Assembly (NCBI RefSeq): GCF_001429725.1
Contig: NZ_LMHV01000042.1
Coordinates: 62,073 to 126,072 of the forward strand
Length of the DNA: 64,000 bases
From: Rhizobium sp. Root708
GTDB lineage: Bacteria > Pseudomonadota > Alphaproteobacteria > Rhizobiales > Rhizobiaceae
Direction of reading: 5' to 3'
Within the stretch, counting starts at the first letter, position 1. The number at the start of each line of letters is the position of its first letter. The notes beneath the pieces were generated by a model that was given only the letters and a program-made list of their open reading frames with translations, searched no databases and was not told the origin of the DNA. The translations under genes and the position numbers were made by a program. Shown here piece by piece: positions 49,945 to 58,685 of this stretch.

Positions 49945-50529
49945 ATGGCATTGCTCATCGTCGGCATCATTATTTTCCTCGGGCTGCATCTGATCCGCGT
50001 GATCGCGCCGGGTCTTCGCCAGTCCCTGATCAACAGTCTCGGCGAAAACGGATGGAAGGCCGCCTATTCGATCGTCAGCATCCTCTCGCTCGTCCTGCTG
50101 ATCTATGGCTTCGGTCAGGCCCGCCAGGTCACGGGCGTGCTCTACACCCCGCCGGTCTGGATGGCGCACATCACCATTACCCTGATGCTGATCGCGGTGA
50201 TCTGTCTGGTCGCCTCGCTGCTGCCGGCGGGGCATATCGCGGTCAAGACGAAGCATCCGATGGTGCTGTCGGTGAAGATCTGGGCTTTCTCGCACCTGCT
50301 TGCCAACGGCGAGACCTCTTCGGTGCTGCTGTTCGGCGCTTTCCTGGCATGGGGTGTCATCCTGCGCATCGCCCTGAAGCGTCGCCAGCGCGCCGGCGAA
50401 CTTACCCTTCGCCCTTTCGTCTCCGGCAAGTACGATCTCTACGCCGTCATCATCGGCATTGTGGCCTGGGCGCTCATTACGTTCAAACTGCACGAGCTGT
50501 TGATCGGGGTAGCTCCGATCGTTATGTGA
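49945..50529 (+). CDS. NnrU-family membrane protein
   Basis: A 194-residue protein with about five or six membrane helices, starting MALLIVGIIIFLGLHLIRV, with HITITLMLIA, GHIAVKTKHPMVLSVKIWAFSHLLANGE and FGAFLAWGVI. The family was named from nitrite/nitric oxide reduction clusters, but most members, this one included, have no denitrification gene nearby. Function unknown. AGGAGATCGCC precedes the ATG. Confidence 0.88.
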   Translation: MALLIVGIIIFLGLHLIRVIAPGLRQSLINSLGENGWKAAYSIVSILSLVLLIYGFGQARQVTGVLYTPPVWMAHITITLMLIAVICLVASLLPAGHIAVKTKHPMVLSVKIWAFSHLLANGETSSVLLFGAFLAWGVILRIALKRRQRAGELTLRPFVSGKYDLYAVIIGIVAWALITFKLHELLIGVAPIVM

Positions 50530-50634
50530 CGAATCTTTCCAATCCCCCTTACAACTGCTGAAAAATGGGGTAGAAGGCCCCGATAATGTGCGTGCAACCC
50601 GCATGCCGAAGCATATCCGCGGCCGGAGACGAGA

Positions 50635-51318
50635 ATGGCATTCAACGACGACAGCTTCATTCGTGAAGTCAATGAGGAACTGCGGTCCGATCAGGTGAAG
50701 GGCGCATGGCGCCGGTTCGGCCGTTACCTGATTGCGCTCGCCGTTCTGATCGTCCTCGGCACCATTGGCTACAAGGCCTACGAATACTGGGACGATAACC
50801 AGTCTTCCGGCACGGGCGATAAGTTCATCGCCGCCATGAAGCTTGCCGACGAGAACAAGAACGAAGAGGCGCTGGCCGCGCTCGAGACGCTGGAGAAGGA
50901 AGGCCACGGCGCCTATCCGATCCTCGCGCGTCTGCGTGCCGCAAGCGTTCTCGCTCAGAAGGGTGACACGGCGGGTGCCGTTGCGGCCTTCGACGTTATC
51001 GGCAAGGACGAGAAGGCGCCTGCTGCCGTTCGCGATGCCGCCAAGATGCGAGCCGGCTGGCTGCTGATCGAAGGCGGCACCTACGAGCAGGTGTCGGCGC
51101 ATGTCGAGGAAATGGCTGTTCCCGGCAATGCGTTCCGTCACTCCGCCCGCGAAGCGCTCGGTCTTGCTGCCTACAAGGCGGGCAATCTGACACAGGCGCG
51201 CCAATGGTATCAGGCGATCGCCGACGACGCGCAGAGCCCGCGCAATGTTGCCAATCGTGCCCAGATGATGCTTGATAACATCACCGCATCCGGCAAGGCG
51301 CCCGCCGCACAGGGCTGA
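50635..51318 (+). CDS. YfgM-like TPR membrane protein
   Basis: A 227-residue protein. A cytoplasmic N-terminus (FIREVNEELRSDQVKGAWRRFG) leads to one membrane helix (about 30-47), then a periplasmic TPR-like region (ADENKNEEALAALETLEKEG, AQKGDTAGAVAAF, AAYKAGNLTQARQWY). It matches the TPR_21/YfgM family, an ancillary SecYEG partner in E. coli. As there, it is directly upstream of der, here by 15 bases. No BamB gene lies between. Confidence 0.87.
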   Translation: MAFNDDSFIREVNEELRSDQVKGAWRRFGRYLIALAVLIVLGTIGYKAYEYWDDNQSSGTGDKFIAAMKLADENKNEEALAALETLEKEGHGAYPILARLRAASVLAQKGDTAGAVAAFDVIGKDEKAPAAVRDAAKMRAGWLLIEGGTYEQVSAHVEEMAVPGNAFRHSAREALGLAAYKAGNLTQARQWYQAIADDAQSPRNVANRAQMMLDNITASGKAPAAQG

Positions 51319-51333
51319 ATGTAAGGAATTTCA

Positions 51334-52773
51334 ATGAGTTTCACGGTCGCCATCGTCGGTCGCCCGAATGTCGGCAAGTCGACGCTTTTCAACCGTCTGG
51401 TTGGAAAGAAGCTGGCGCTCGTCGATGACACGCCAGGTGTTACCCGCGACCGCCGTCCCGGCGATGCGCGGCTGATGGGTCTGCACTTCACCATCATCGA
51501 CACCGCCGGTCTTGAGAAGGCCGAGGCCGAGAGCCTGCAGGGCCGCATGCGCGCCCAGACGGAAGCGGCGATCGACGAAGCGGATATCTCGCTCTTCGTG
51601 GTCGACGCCAAGTTTGGCCTGACGCCCGTCGACAAGGAACTGGCCGAGATGCTGCGCCGTCGCGGCAAGCCTGTTGTCCTCGTTGCCAACAAGTCTGAAG
51701 CCAAGGGCTCGGACGGCGGTTTCTACGACGCCTATACGCTGGGCCTTGGCGAGCCGGTGCCGATTTCGGCCGAACACGGGCAGGGGATGCTCGACCTGCG
51801 CGACGCGATCGTCGAGGCTGTCGGCGAGGAGCGTGCCTATCCGCCGAAGGAAGACATCGCCGAGACCAACGTCAGTCTTCCCCGCGAGATGGAAGAGGAC
51901 GAGGACTACGAGCCCGAATACGACGACACCAAGCCGTTGCGCGTGGCGATCATCGGTCGCCCGAATGCCGGCAAGTCGACGCTGATCAACCGCTTCCTTG
52001 GCGAGGATCGCTTGCTGACCGGCCCCGAGGCCGGCATTACCCGCGACAGCATTTCAGTCGAATGGGACTGGCACGGCCGCACCATCAAGATGTTCGACAC
52101 GGCAGGCATGCGCCGCAAGGCCCGCGTCACCGAGAAGCTCGAGAAGCTGTCTGTCGCCGACTCGCTTCGCTCCATCCGCTTCGCCGAGACCGTGGTCATC
52201 GTCTTCGACGCGACCATTCCCTTCGAGAAGCAGGACTTGCAACTGGCGGACCTCGTGATCCGCGAAGGCCGCGCCGCCGTGCTCGCCTTCAACAAGTGGG
52301 ACCTGATCGAGGATCAGCAGGCGGTGCTTGCCGATCTGCGCGAAAAGACCGAGCGGCTGTTGCCGCAGGCGCGCGGCATACGCGCCGTGCCGATCTCCGG
52401 CCAGACCGGCCGCGGCCTCGACAAGCTGATGCAGTCGATCATCGATACCGACATGGTGTGGAACCGCCGCGTTTCGACCTCCAAGCTCAACCGCTGGCTC
52501 GATTCGATCATGACGCAGCATCCGCCGCCCGCCGTCTCCGGTCGTCGCCTGAAATTGAAGTACATGACGCAGGTCAAGGCCCGTCCGCCGGCCTTCATGA
52601 TTTCCTGCACCCGCGCCGACGCGCTGCCGGAATCCTATACGCGCTATCTGATCAACAGCCTGCGCACGGATTTCAACATGCCCGGCGTGCCAATCCGGAT
52701 TCTCTATCGCGAGAAGGAAAATCCGTACGAATCGAAGAGCGGTGGGCGCCGGAAGCCACAGCCGGACAAGTGA
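51334..52773 (+). CDS. der: Ribosome biogenesis GTPase Der (EngA)
   Basis: A 479-residue essential GTPase with two tandem G domains and a C-terminal KH-like domain, acting in 50S subunit maturation. G1 motifs GRPNVGKST (8-16) and GRPNAGKST (about 210), G3 DTAGLE and DTAGMR, G4 NKSE and NKWD. The KH-like domain contains YMTQVKARPPAFMISCTRAD and the basic tail SGGRRKPQPDK. The acidic linker EEDEDYEPEYDD joins the G domains. It follows the YfgM-like gene and ends with a hairpin. Confidence 0.96.
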   Translation: MSFTVAIVGRPNVGKSTLFNRLVGKKLALVDDTPGVTRDRRPGDARLMGLHFTIIDTAGLEKAEAESLQGRMRAQTEAAIDEADISLFVVDAKFGLTPVDKELAEMLRRRGKPVVLVANKSEAKGSDGGFYDAYTLGLGEPVPISAEHGQGMLDLRDAIVEAVGEERAYPPKEDIAETNVSLPREMEEDEDYEPEYDDTKPLRVAIIGRPNAGKSTLINRFLGEDRLLTGPEAGITRDSISVEWDWHGRTIKMFDTAGMRRKARVTEKLEKLSVADSLRSIRFAETVVIVFDATIPFEKQDLQLADLVIREGRAAVLAFNKWDLIEDQQAVLADLREKTERLLPQARGIRAVPISGQTGRGLDKLMQSIIDTDMVWNRRVSTSKLNRWLDSIMTQHPPPAVSGRRLKLKYMTQVKARPPAFMISCTRADALPESYTRYLINSLRTDFNMPGVPIRILYREKENPYESKSGGRRKPQPDK

Positions 52774-52779
52774 TGCGTC

Positions 52780-52802
52780 GGGTGCAGCCCAAGGCTGCGC
52801 CC
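52780..52802 (+). terminator. Hairpin terminator after der
   Basis: GGGTGCAGCC / GGCTGCGCCC, a 10-bp stem with one T-G pair and a 3-base loop, starts 7 bases after the der stop. The downstream T-run is short. Confidence 0.5.
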
Positions 52803-52836
52803 GTTATCTTCGTCGTCAGCCGTTAGACAGGCTGCT

Positions 52837-53070
52837 TCAGCCGTCGAAGTAATAAACCGGTTCGCGGGTCAGTTCGCCGTTGCCGGCGTGGCCGTAGACG
52901 TCGCTTCCAAGAATCCAGAAGCTTATCGCCTGGGTTTCCATGGAAAATATGTAGTCTCCCGATATCCAGTGCTCGGCCTTACTTCCGGATAGCGAAAACA
53001 GGTGTTCCCCGGCCTGGTACATGACCGCCTTGTGCGACTTGAAATCGTATAAATACCGCTCCGCGGCCAT
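52837..53070 (-). CDS. Small hypothetical protein
   Basis: A 77-residue protein of unknown function, starting MAAERYLYDFKSHKAVMYQAGEH and containing aromatic-rich beta segments (AISFWILGSDVYG, EPVYYFDG), consistent with a small beta-barrel. GGAGG stands 4 bases before the ATG at 53070; a longer frame to 53157 has no such site. Local base composition between 53.1 and 53.3 kb is AT-richer than its surroundings, which may mean a small acquired patch. Confidence 0.5.
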   Translation of the reverse strand: MAAERYLYDFKSHKAVMYQAGEHLFSLSGSKAEHWISGDYIFSMETQAISFWILGSDVYGHAGNGELTREPVYYFDG

Positions 53071-53326
53071 CATGCCTCCGAATCTATTCTTCAAAGAATT
53101 CCACGGAGGCTTTACTTTGTCTAATAGCACTATTTCGATATATCGAGCCTGTCGCATCTTGGCCGCGATTAAACGATTTACTTGCGGCCGGTGGCGTTAC
53201 TGTCCAAAAAAATAAATGCGCGGATGTCGAAAAGGCGGAGGTCCAGACGTCCTAGTCGTGAATGTCGCAAGTTTGAGGGACGGCGAGCATTCGCTTTTGG
53301 TATGATCGACAAGGAGGGTCTGCATC

Positions 53327-54541
53327 ATGCGCGTATCTTATGGATGGGTGATCGTCGGCGCCGGTGCGTTGATGACATGCGTCGCGCTCGGCGCGATGTT
53401 TTCGCTGGCGATCTTTCAAGAACCGATCGCGACGGCAACCGGATGGTCGCATATCGGTATCGCCAGCGCGATGACGTTGAACTTCATTGTCATGGGCATC
53501 GGTGGCTTCGTCTGGGGCGCGGCGAGCGATCGCTTCGGCCCGCGCCCTGTCGTCTTCGTCGGCGCCGTTCTGCTGGGGCTGGCACTTGTTCTCTCCAGTC
53601 GGGCAACGACGTTGCTGCAGTTCCAACTGACCTATGGGGTCCTCGTCGGTATCGCGGCAAGCACTTTCTTCGCGCCGATGATCGCGGCGACGACTGCCTG
53701 GTTCGATCGCAACCGCAGCCTGGCGGTTTCGCTCGTTTCAGCCGGGATGGGGGTCGCGCCGATGACCATATCGCCGGTCGCCCGCTGGCTGATTTCGGCC
53801 TATGACTGGCGTCCGGCGATGCTGATCATCGGCATCTCGGTCTGGGTGCTTTTGCTGCCCGCCGCGCTGCTGGTGCGGAAAGCGCCTGCCGAGAGCGAAG
53901 ACCAACGCGCGGGAACCGCTGCCGACGGTTCTAAGCCATCCCTATCCGCCGTTTTCCGCTCGCCGCAGTTCCTGGTGCTCGGGCTGACCTTCTTCGCCTG
54001 CTGCGCGGCGCATTCAGGCCCGATTTTTCATATGGTGAGTTACGCGACGATCTGCGGCGTGGCGCCGATGGCTGCGGTCAGCATCTACAGTGTCGAGGGA
54101 CTTGCCGGGCTTGGCGGACGCTTGCTCTACGGTGGGCTTGCCGACAGGGTCGGCGTCAAGCCCGTGATCGTCGCTGGCCTGCTCGTGCAGGCCTGCGCAC
54201 TTGCCGCCTATCTCCTCGTCAGCAGCCTTGGGGAATTTTATGCGCTGGCGGTCATTTTCGGCAGTGCCTATGGCGGGGTTATGCCGCTTTATGCGGTGCT
54301 GGCACGGGAATATTTCGGGCCACGGATCATCGGCACGGTCTTCGGTGCGGCAACAATGCTTTCCAGCCTCGGCATGGCGTTCGGGCCGCTGATCGGTGGC
54401 TGGATATTCGATACCTTCGCCAACTATTCCTGGCTCTTCATCGGCTCGGCGATGGTCGGCCTTGCAGCGGCGGCAATCGCACTCGCCTTTCCGGCTTTGC
54501 CGCGCGAGCGAACCGAACCGGCGCTGGGAATGTCGTCCTGA
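53327..54541 (+). CDS. MFS transporter, oxalate/formate-antiporter-like
   Basis: A 404-residue, twelve-helix transporter: MRVSYGWVIVGAGALMTCVA, the loop SDRFGPRPVV after helix 2 (motif A), FFAPMIAATTAWFDRNRSLA and LVSAGMGVAPM, typical of the monocarboxylate/oxalate-formate branch. The substrate is probably a small carboxylate. AAGGAGG lies 9 bases before the ATG. It converges on the glycosyltransferase gene; the gap contains a GGCAGC/GCTGCC hairpin (54560-54574). Confidence 0.85.
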   Translation: MRVSYGWVIVGAGALMTCVALGAMFSLAIFQEPIATATGWSHIGIASAMTLNFIVMGIGGFVWGAASDRFGPRPVVFVGAVLLGLALVLSSRATTLLQFQLTYGVLVGIAASTFFAPMIAATTAWFDRNRSLAVSLVSAGMGVAPMTISPVARWLISAYDWRPAMLIIGISVWVLLLPAALLVRKAPAESEDQRAGTAADGSKPSLSAVFRSPQFLVLGLTFFACCAAHSGPIFHMVSYATICGVAPMAAVSIYSVEGLAGLGGRLLYGGLADRVGVKPVIVAGLLVQACALAAYLLVSSLGEFYALAVIFGSAYGGVMPLYAVLAREYFGPRIIGTVFGAATMLSSLGMAFGPLIGGWIFDTFANYSWLFIGSAMVGLAAAAIALAFPALPRERTEPALGMSS

Positions 54542-54597
54542 TCGCTGCGTGAGCCGGCGGGCAGCGTCGCTGCCTGCCACGACACGGTTGCAGCCGT

Positions 54598-55743
54598 TCA
54601 GGCAGGCTTGCGGGCGCGCGGAAGGGTCTTGGCGAACTGCCAGGCCTTCTTCCATTTCGGCGTAATGACGCCGTTGGCGGCCCGGATGTTGTTGATGAAT
54701 TGCTGGGTCGCCGCTTCCCAGGAATACTGCACCGCCAGTTCACGCGCCTTCTCGCGCGAGCAGGCAAGGGCCGCAAGGCAGGCGGCTCGCAGGTCTTCAT
54801 CCAAGGCTCCGACATCGCTATCCTCGCCGATGATGTCGAGCGGACCGGTCACCGGATAGGCGGCAACGGGGACGCCCGAGGCCAGCGCCTCGAGGATGGT
54901 GTTGCCGAACGTGTCGGTCAGCGACGGAAAGACGAAGACGTCGGCCTGGGCATAGATCCTTGCCAGTTCCTCACCGAATTTCAGCCCGGTGAAGAGCACG
55001 TCGGGATGGCGCTTTTCGAGTTCGGCGCGGGCAGGGCCGTCTCCGACCACGACCTTGGAGCCCGGGAGATCAAGGTCGAGGAAGGCCGGCAGGTTCTTCT
55101 CCAGGGCGACACGACCGACCGTCATGAAGATCGGTCGTTGCAGGCCGAAGGGACGATCCTCCAGCGCCGTCGGGTGGAACTGATTGGCGTCGATGCCGCG
55201 GCTCCACGGCACGAGGTTGCGGATGCCCTTCTCCGACAGCTCGCGCGCAAGGCTCGGCGTTGCCACCATGCAGCCGGCGCCGGAATTGTGAAACCATCTT
55301 ACGAAGCTGTAGAGCCAGCTTTTCGGGATCGGCAGGCGCGCGGCCACATATTCCGGAAAGCGGGTGTGATAGCTGGTCGAGAACGGCATGCGGTTCTTCA
55401 GGCACCAGCGCCGCGCCGTCAGGCCAAGTGGGCCTTCCGTCGCGATATGAACATATGACGGGTTGTGCCGGCGGATCTGCCGGGCGACCTGCCCGTATGT
55501 CGCGATGGAGAGCCTGATCTCAGGATAGGTGGGGCAGGGGACGTTTCGAAAACCTTGAGGCGTTACCATCGCCACTTCGACGCCGAGCTTGGCGAGTTCC
55601 CGGTTGGTGTTTTCGATGGAGCGGACGACGCCGTTGACCTGCGGATGCCAGGCATCCGTGACGATCACCAGACGTTCCGGCTTTGCAAGCGGCAAGGCGC
55701 CACCGATATCTTCATCTTCAATGTTCGACAGCCGCTGCAGCAT
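54598..55743 (-). CDS. GT4-family glycosyltransferase (mannosyl/glucosyltransferase-like)
   Basis: A 381-residue GT-B enzyme. N-terminal LVIVTDAWHPQVNGVVRSIENT binds the acceptor, STSYHTRFPEYVAARLPIP follows, and the donor site includes VGRVALEKNLPAFLDL, GDGPARAEL and FPSLTDTFGNTILEALASG with the EX7E motif. It resembles glycosyltransferases that add mannose or glucose to diacylglycerol-type lipids. No signal or membrane helix. The first good start is ATG 55743; TTG 55821 is less likely. Confidence 0.87.
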   Translation of the reverse strand: MLQRLSNIEDEDIGGALPLAKPERLVIVTDAWHPQVNGVVRSIENTNRELAKLGVEVAMVTPQGFRNVPCPTYPEIRLSIATYGQVARQIRRHNPSYVHIATEGPLGLTARRWCLKNRMPFSTSYHTRFPEYVAARLPIPKSWLYSFVRWFHNSGAGCMVATPSLARELSEKGIRNLVPWSRGIDANQFHPTALEDRPFGLQRPIFMTVGRVALEKNLPAFLDLDLPGSKVVVGDGPARAELEKRHPDVLFTGLKFGEELARIYAQADVFVFPSLTDTFGNTILEALASGVPVAAYPVTGPLDIIGEDSDVGALDEDLRAACLAALACSREKARELAVQYSWEAATQQFINNIRAANGVITPKWKKAWQFAKTLPRARKPA

Positions 55744-55886
55744 GACCCGACTTCCATCCGCGCCGGGCAGTTGGACGGCGGCGCTCAATCCGTGCGGGCG
55801 CCGGATAAGCGATTCCCGCAACCCTTATTGTGGCGGCGTCAGGTGATGGAAATATTACAGCTGACGTCGTCCACAAGAAGCGTGGA

Positions 55887-56807
55887 CTAGGCCTGCTCTA
55901 CCTGCAGCTTTTCCTTCGCAACCAGGGCGCCGTGTTCGCTGACCACGCGGGCGGCGATCTTGGCGGCAAAGCGAGCCGCTGCGACGGCATCCCGGGTTTC
56001 AAGATAGCGGGCGAGGAATGCGCCGTTGAAGCTGTCGCCGGCGCTTGTGGTGTCGACCACAGTCTTGACCTTTTCCGCCGGCACAAAGGTTTCCTCGCCG
56101 GCGAAATTCAGCGTCGCGCCGTCCGCGCCGTTCTTGACGACAACATGGTTGGCACCAAGCGCACGATAGCGCTGGATCGTCGCGTCGATCGAGGCGTCAC
56201 CGAAATGGGCCGCTTCGTCGTCGAAGCCAGGCATGACAATGGTCGACGCGCGAGCGCCTTCGCCGATCGTGGCGTGCATGGCATCGTAGCTCGCCCACAG
56301 TCGCGGGCGAATGTTGGGGTCGAAGGCGACGATCTTGCCGGACGCCTTGGCGCGGCGCACTTCGGACAGAAGCGTGTCGACATCGTCGCGCGGCAGAATC
56401 GCGAGCGTGATGCCGGAAAAGTAGACGACGTCGCTGGCTTCGATGGCGCGGCGAAGGGTATCCGGATCGGACGCAAGCTGGCGGGCGGCGGAGCTGTCTC
56501 TCCAGTAGCTGAAGGAGCGTTCGCCGTCCTTGAGGCTGATCATGTAGAGGCCTGGCGCCTTGCCCTTGATGCGGCGGATGGTGTCCGTGCCGATCCCTGC
56601 CTGCTTGAAGAAGGCGATCATCTCGTCGGACATGGCATCGTCGCCAAGGGCGGTGAAATAATCGACGGACCATGATGGCGGCAGGCAGGCGCGGGCGTAC
56701 CAGGCGGTATTCAGCGTGTCGCCGGCAAAGCCCTTGCGCAGCAGGCCAGCTCCGGCCTGCGAAAGCTCCACCATGCATTCACCGATCGATAAAAAACGCC
56801 CGCTCAC
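55887..56807 (-). CDS. kdgK: 2-keto-3-deoxygluconate kinase-like PfkB sugar kinase
   Basis: A 306-residue ribokinase-family enzyme. It starts SGRFLSIGECMVEL from a GTG at 56807 preceded by AGGGAGG at 6 bases, which decides the start against the longer frame to 56957. GGDTLN-like AGDTLNTAWYAR near the N-terminus and DTTSAGDSFNGAFLARYL (PfkB signature 2, catalytic Asp) near the C-terminus are clear. KDG phosphorylation (Entner-Doudoroff branch) fits best; fructokinase is less likely. Divergent from the alpha-glucosidase. Confidence 0.85.
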   Translation of the reverse strand: MSGRFLSIGECMVELSQAGAGLLRKGFAGDTLNTAWYARACLPPSWSVDYFTALGDDAMSDEMIAFFKQAGIGTDTIRRIKGKAPGLYMISLKDGERSFSYWRDSSAARQLASDPDTLRRAIEASDVVYFSGITLAILPRDDVDTLLSEVRRAKASGKIVAFDPNIRPRLWASYDAMHATIGEGARASTIVMPGFDDEAAHFGDASIDATIQRYRALGANHVVVKNGADGATLNFAGEETFVPAEKVKTVVDTTSAGDSFNGAFLARYLETRDAVAAARFAAKIAARVVSEHGALVAKEKLQVEQA

Positions 56808-57014
56808 AGAAAGCCTCCCTGTATTTTCCCAGTTTGCTGATACGCGGAGAGCCGATTGCTGACAAGCGGCGCGCGCCGCGCCGTGTGGCTTTAGTTGGTC
56901 GCCGGGATCGGGAAGCGGCCTTCTGTACGCATCCGAAAAGAGAACCCCGACGCTCAACAGGTGTTTGCTGATGGTTGTTTTTTATCCAGCCCGCTTTAGT
57001 CTTGGCATGATTTG

Positions 57015-58682
57015 ATGATGCGGGAGATGAATGTGGCGGTTGCAGGCAAGACGGCGGACTGGTGGCGGGGCGCGGTTATCTACCAGGTCTATCCTCGTTC
57101 CTTTCAGGATACGAATGGAGATGGCCTTGGGGATTTGAAGGGGATTACCCGCAGATTGCCCTATATCGCCAGTCTCGGCGTCGATGCGATCTGGCTGTCG
57201 CCGTTCTTCAAGTCGCCGATGGCCGACATGGGCTACGACGTTTCCGACTATTGCGACGTCGACCCGATTTTCGGCACGCTGGATGATTTCGACGAGATGA
57301 TGGCGACGGCGCACGGCCTCGGCATCAGGATCGTCATAGACCAGGTGATCTCGCATACGGCTGACGTTCATCCCTGGTTTGTCGAAAGCCGCTCGAGCCG
57401 GACAAACCCCAAGGCGGACTGGTATGTGTGGGCGGATCCGAAACCGGATGGCACGGCGCCCAACAACTGGCTGTCGATCTTCGGCGGTCCCGGATGGGAG
57501 TGGGACGGCGTGCGCCGGCAATATTACCAGCACAACTTCCTGACCTCGCAACCGGATCTCAATTTCCACAGTGCCGAGGTTCAGGACGCCGTGCTCGCCA
57601 CCGTGAAGTTCTGGCTCGACCGTGGCGTCGATGGCTTCCGCCTCGATACGGTGAACTACTACTTCTGCGACAAGTTGCTTCGCGACAATCCCCCGCATGC
57701 GCCCGACGAGAGCGACGCCGGTCTCGATGCACCTGATACAAACCCATACGGCATGCAAAACCACCTCCATGACAAGACGCAGCCGGAGAATATCGCCTTT
57801 CTACAGCGCTTCCGGGCGCTGCTCGACCGCTATGAGGCGCGCGCGACGGTTGGCGAGGTCGGCGACGGAGCGCGCTCGCTGAAGACGGTGGCTGCCTATA
57901 CCGCCGGCGGCGACAAGCTGAACATGTGCTACACGTTCGACCTGCTCGGTCCCGATTTCACGGCGGCCCATATCCGGGGCTGCGTCGATGCCTTCCAGAA
58001 GTCGGTTGCCGATGGCTGGGTGTGCTGGGCCTTCTCGAACCACGACGTCAACCGTCATGTGAGCCGCTTCGCCAAGACCCCGGAAGAGCGGCCACTCGTC
58101 GCCAAACTCGCCATGTCGGTGCTGGCAACCCTGCGCGGCTCGATCTGCCTCTATCAGGGCGAGGAACTTGGTCTTCCGGAGGCAGAGCTTGCCTTCGAGG
58201 ATCTGCGTGATCCCTACGGCATCCGCTTCTGGCCGGCCTTCAAGGGACGCGACGGATGCCGCACGCCGATGCCCTGGGAGGCCGCCAAGGCGCATGCCGG
58301 CTTTACCACGGCCGAGAAATCCTGGTTGCCGGTGCCCTACGAGCAAGCGGCACTTTCCGTCGACACCCAGGAAAGCGATCCGCATTCCGTGCTGAACCAC
58401 TACCGGCAGACGCTCGAATTCCGCAGGAACCATCCGGCATTGCTCGACGGTGCGATGGAATTCATCGCCACCAATCAGGACCTTCTCGCCTTCACGCGCA
58501 CCAAGGGAAGCGAGACGCTGCTGTTCGTCTTCAACCTGACGCGCAAGCCGGCGCAGTTCATTCCGCCCGCTGGAATGGTGATCGGAGAGCGGCTGGCGTT
58601 GCCGGGCTTCACGCCGGCAGCCGGGGCAGGTCCGATCAAGCTCGCGGCGCTTGACGCGTTTTGTGCGCGGGTGGCTGGCTAG
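57015..58682 (+). CDS. aglA: Alpha-glucosidase (GH13), AglA-like
   Basis: A cytoplasmic GH13 enzyme of about 555 residues hydrolysing alpha-glucosides such as sucrose, maltose or trehalose. GH13 blocks in order: AVIYQVYPRSFQDTNGDG, DQVISHTADVHPWF, GFRLDTVNYYFCD (nucleophile Asp), TVGEVGDGA (acid/base Glu) and FSNHDVNRHV. In E. meliloti aglA sits in the aglEFGAK alpha-glucoside uptake operon; those transporter genes are not seen here. Several ATGs lie near the start (57015, 57018, 57027); none has a strong ribosome site. It ends 3 bases before the convergent adenine deaminase. Confidence 0.88.
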   Translation: MMREMNVAVAGKTADWWRGAVIYQVYPRSFQDTNGDGLGDLKGITRRLPYIASLGVDAIWLSPFFKSPMADMGYDVSDYCDVDPIFGTLDDFDEMMATAHGLGIRIVIDQVISHTADVHPWFVESRSSRTNPKADWYVWADPKPDGTAPNNWLSIFGGPGWEWDGVRRQYYQHNFLTSQPDLNFHSAEVQDAVLATVKFWLDRGVDGFRLDTVNYYFCDKLLRDNPPHAPDESDAGLDAPDTNPYGMQNHLHDKTQPENIAFLQRFRALLDRYEARATVGEVGDGARSLKTVAAYTAGGDKLNMCYTFDLLGPDFTAAHIRGCVDAFQKSVADGWVCWAFSNHDVNRHVSRFAKTPEERPLVAKLAMSVLATLRGSICLYQGEELGLPEAELAFEDLRDPYGIRFWPAFKGRDGCRTPMPWEAAKAHAGFTTAEKSWLPVPYEQAALSVDTQESDPHSVLNHYRQTLEFRRNHPALLDGAMEFIATNQDLLAFTRTKGSETLLFVFNLTRKPAQFIPPAGMVIGERLALPGFTPAAGAGPIKLAALDAFCARVAG

Positions 58683-58685
58683 ACG

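Noticed and set aside
56807..56957. N-terminal extension of the sugar kinase
   Set aside because: AGGGAGG at the proper distance marks the GTG at 56807, and homologous proteins begin there.
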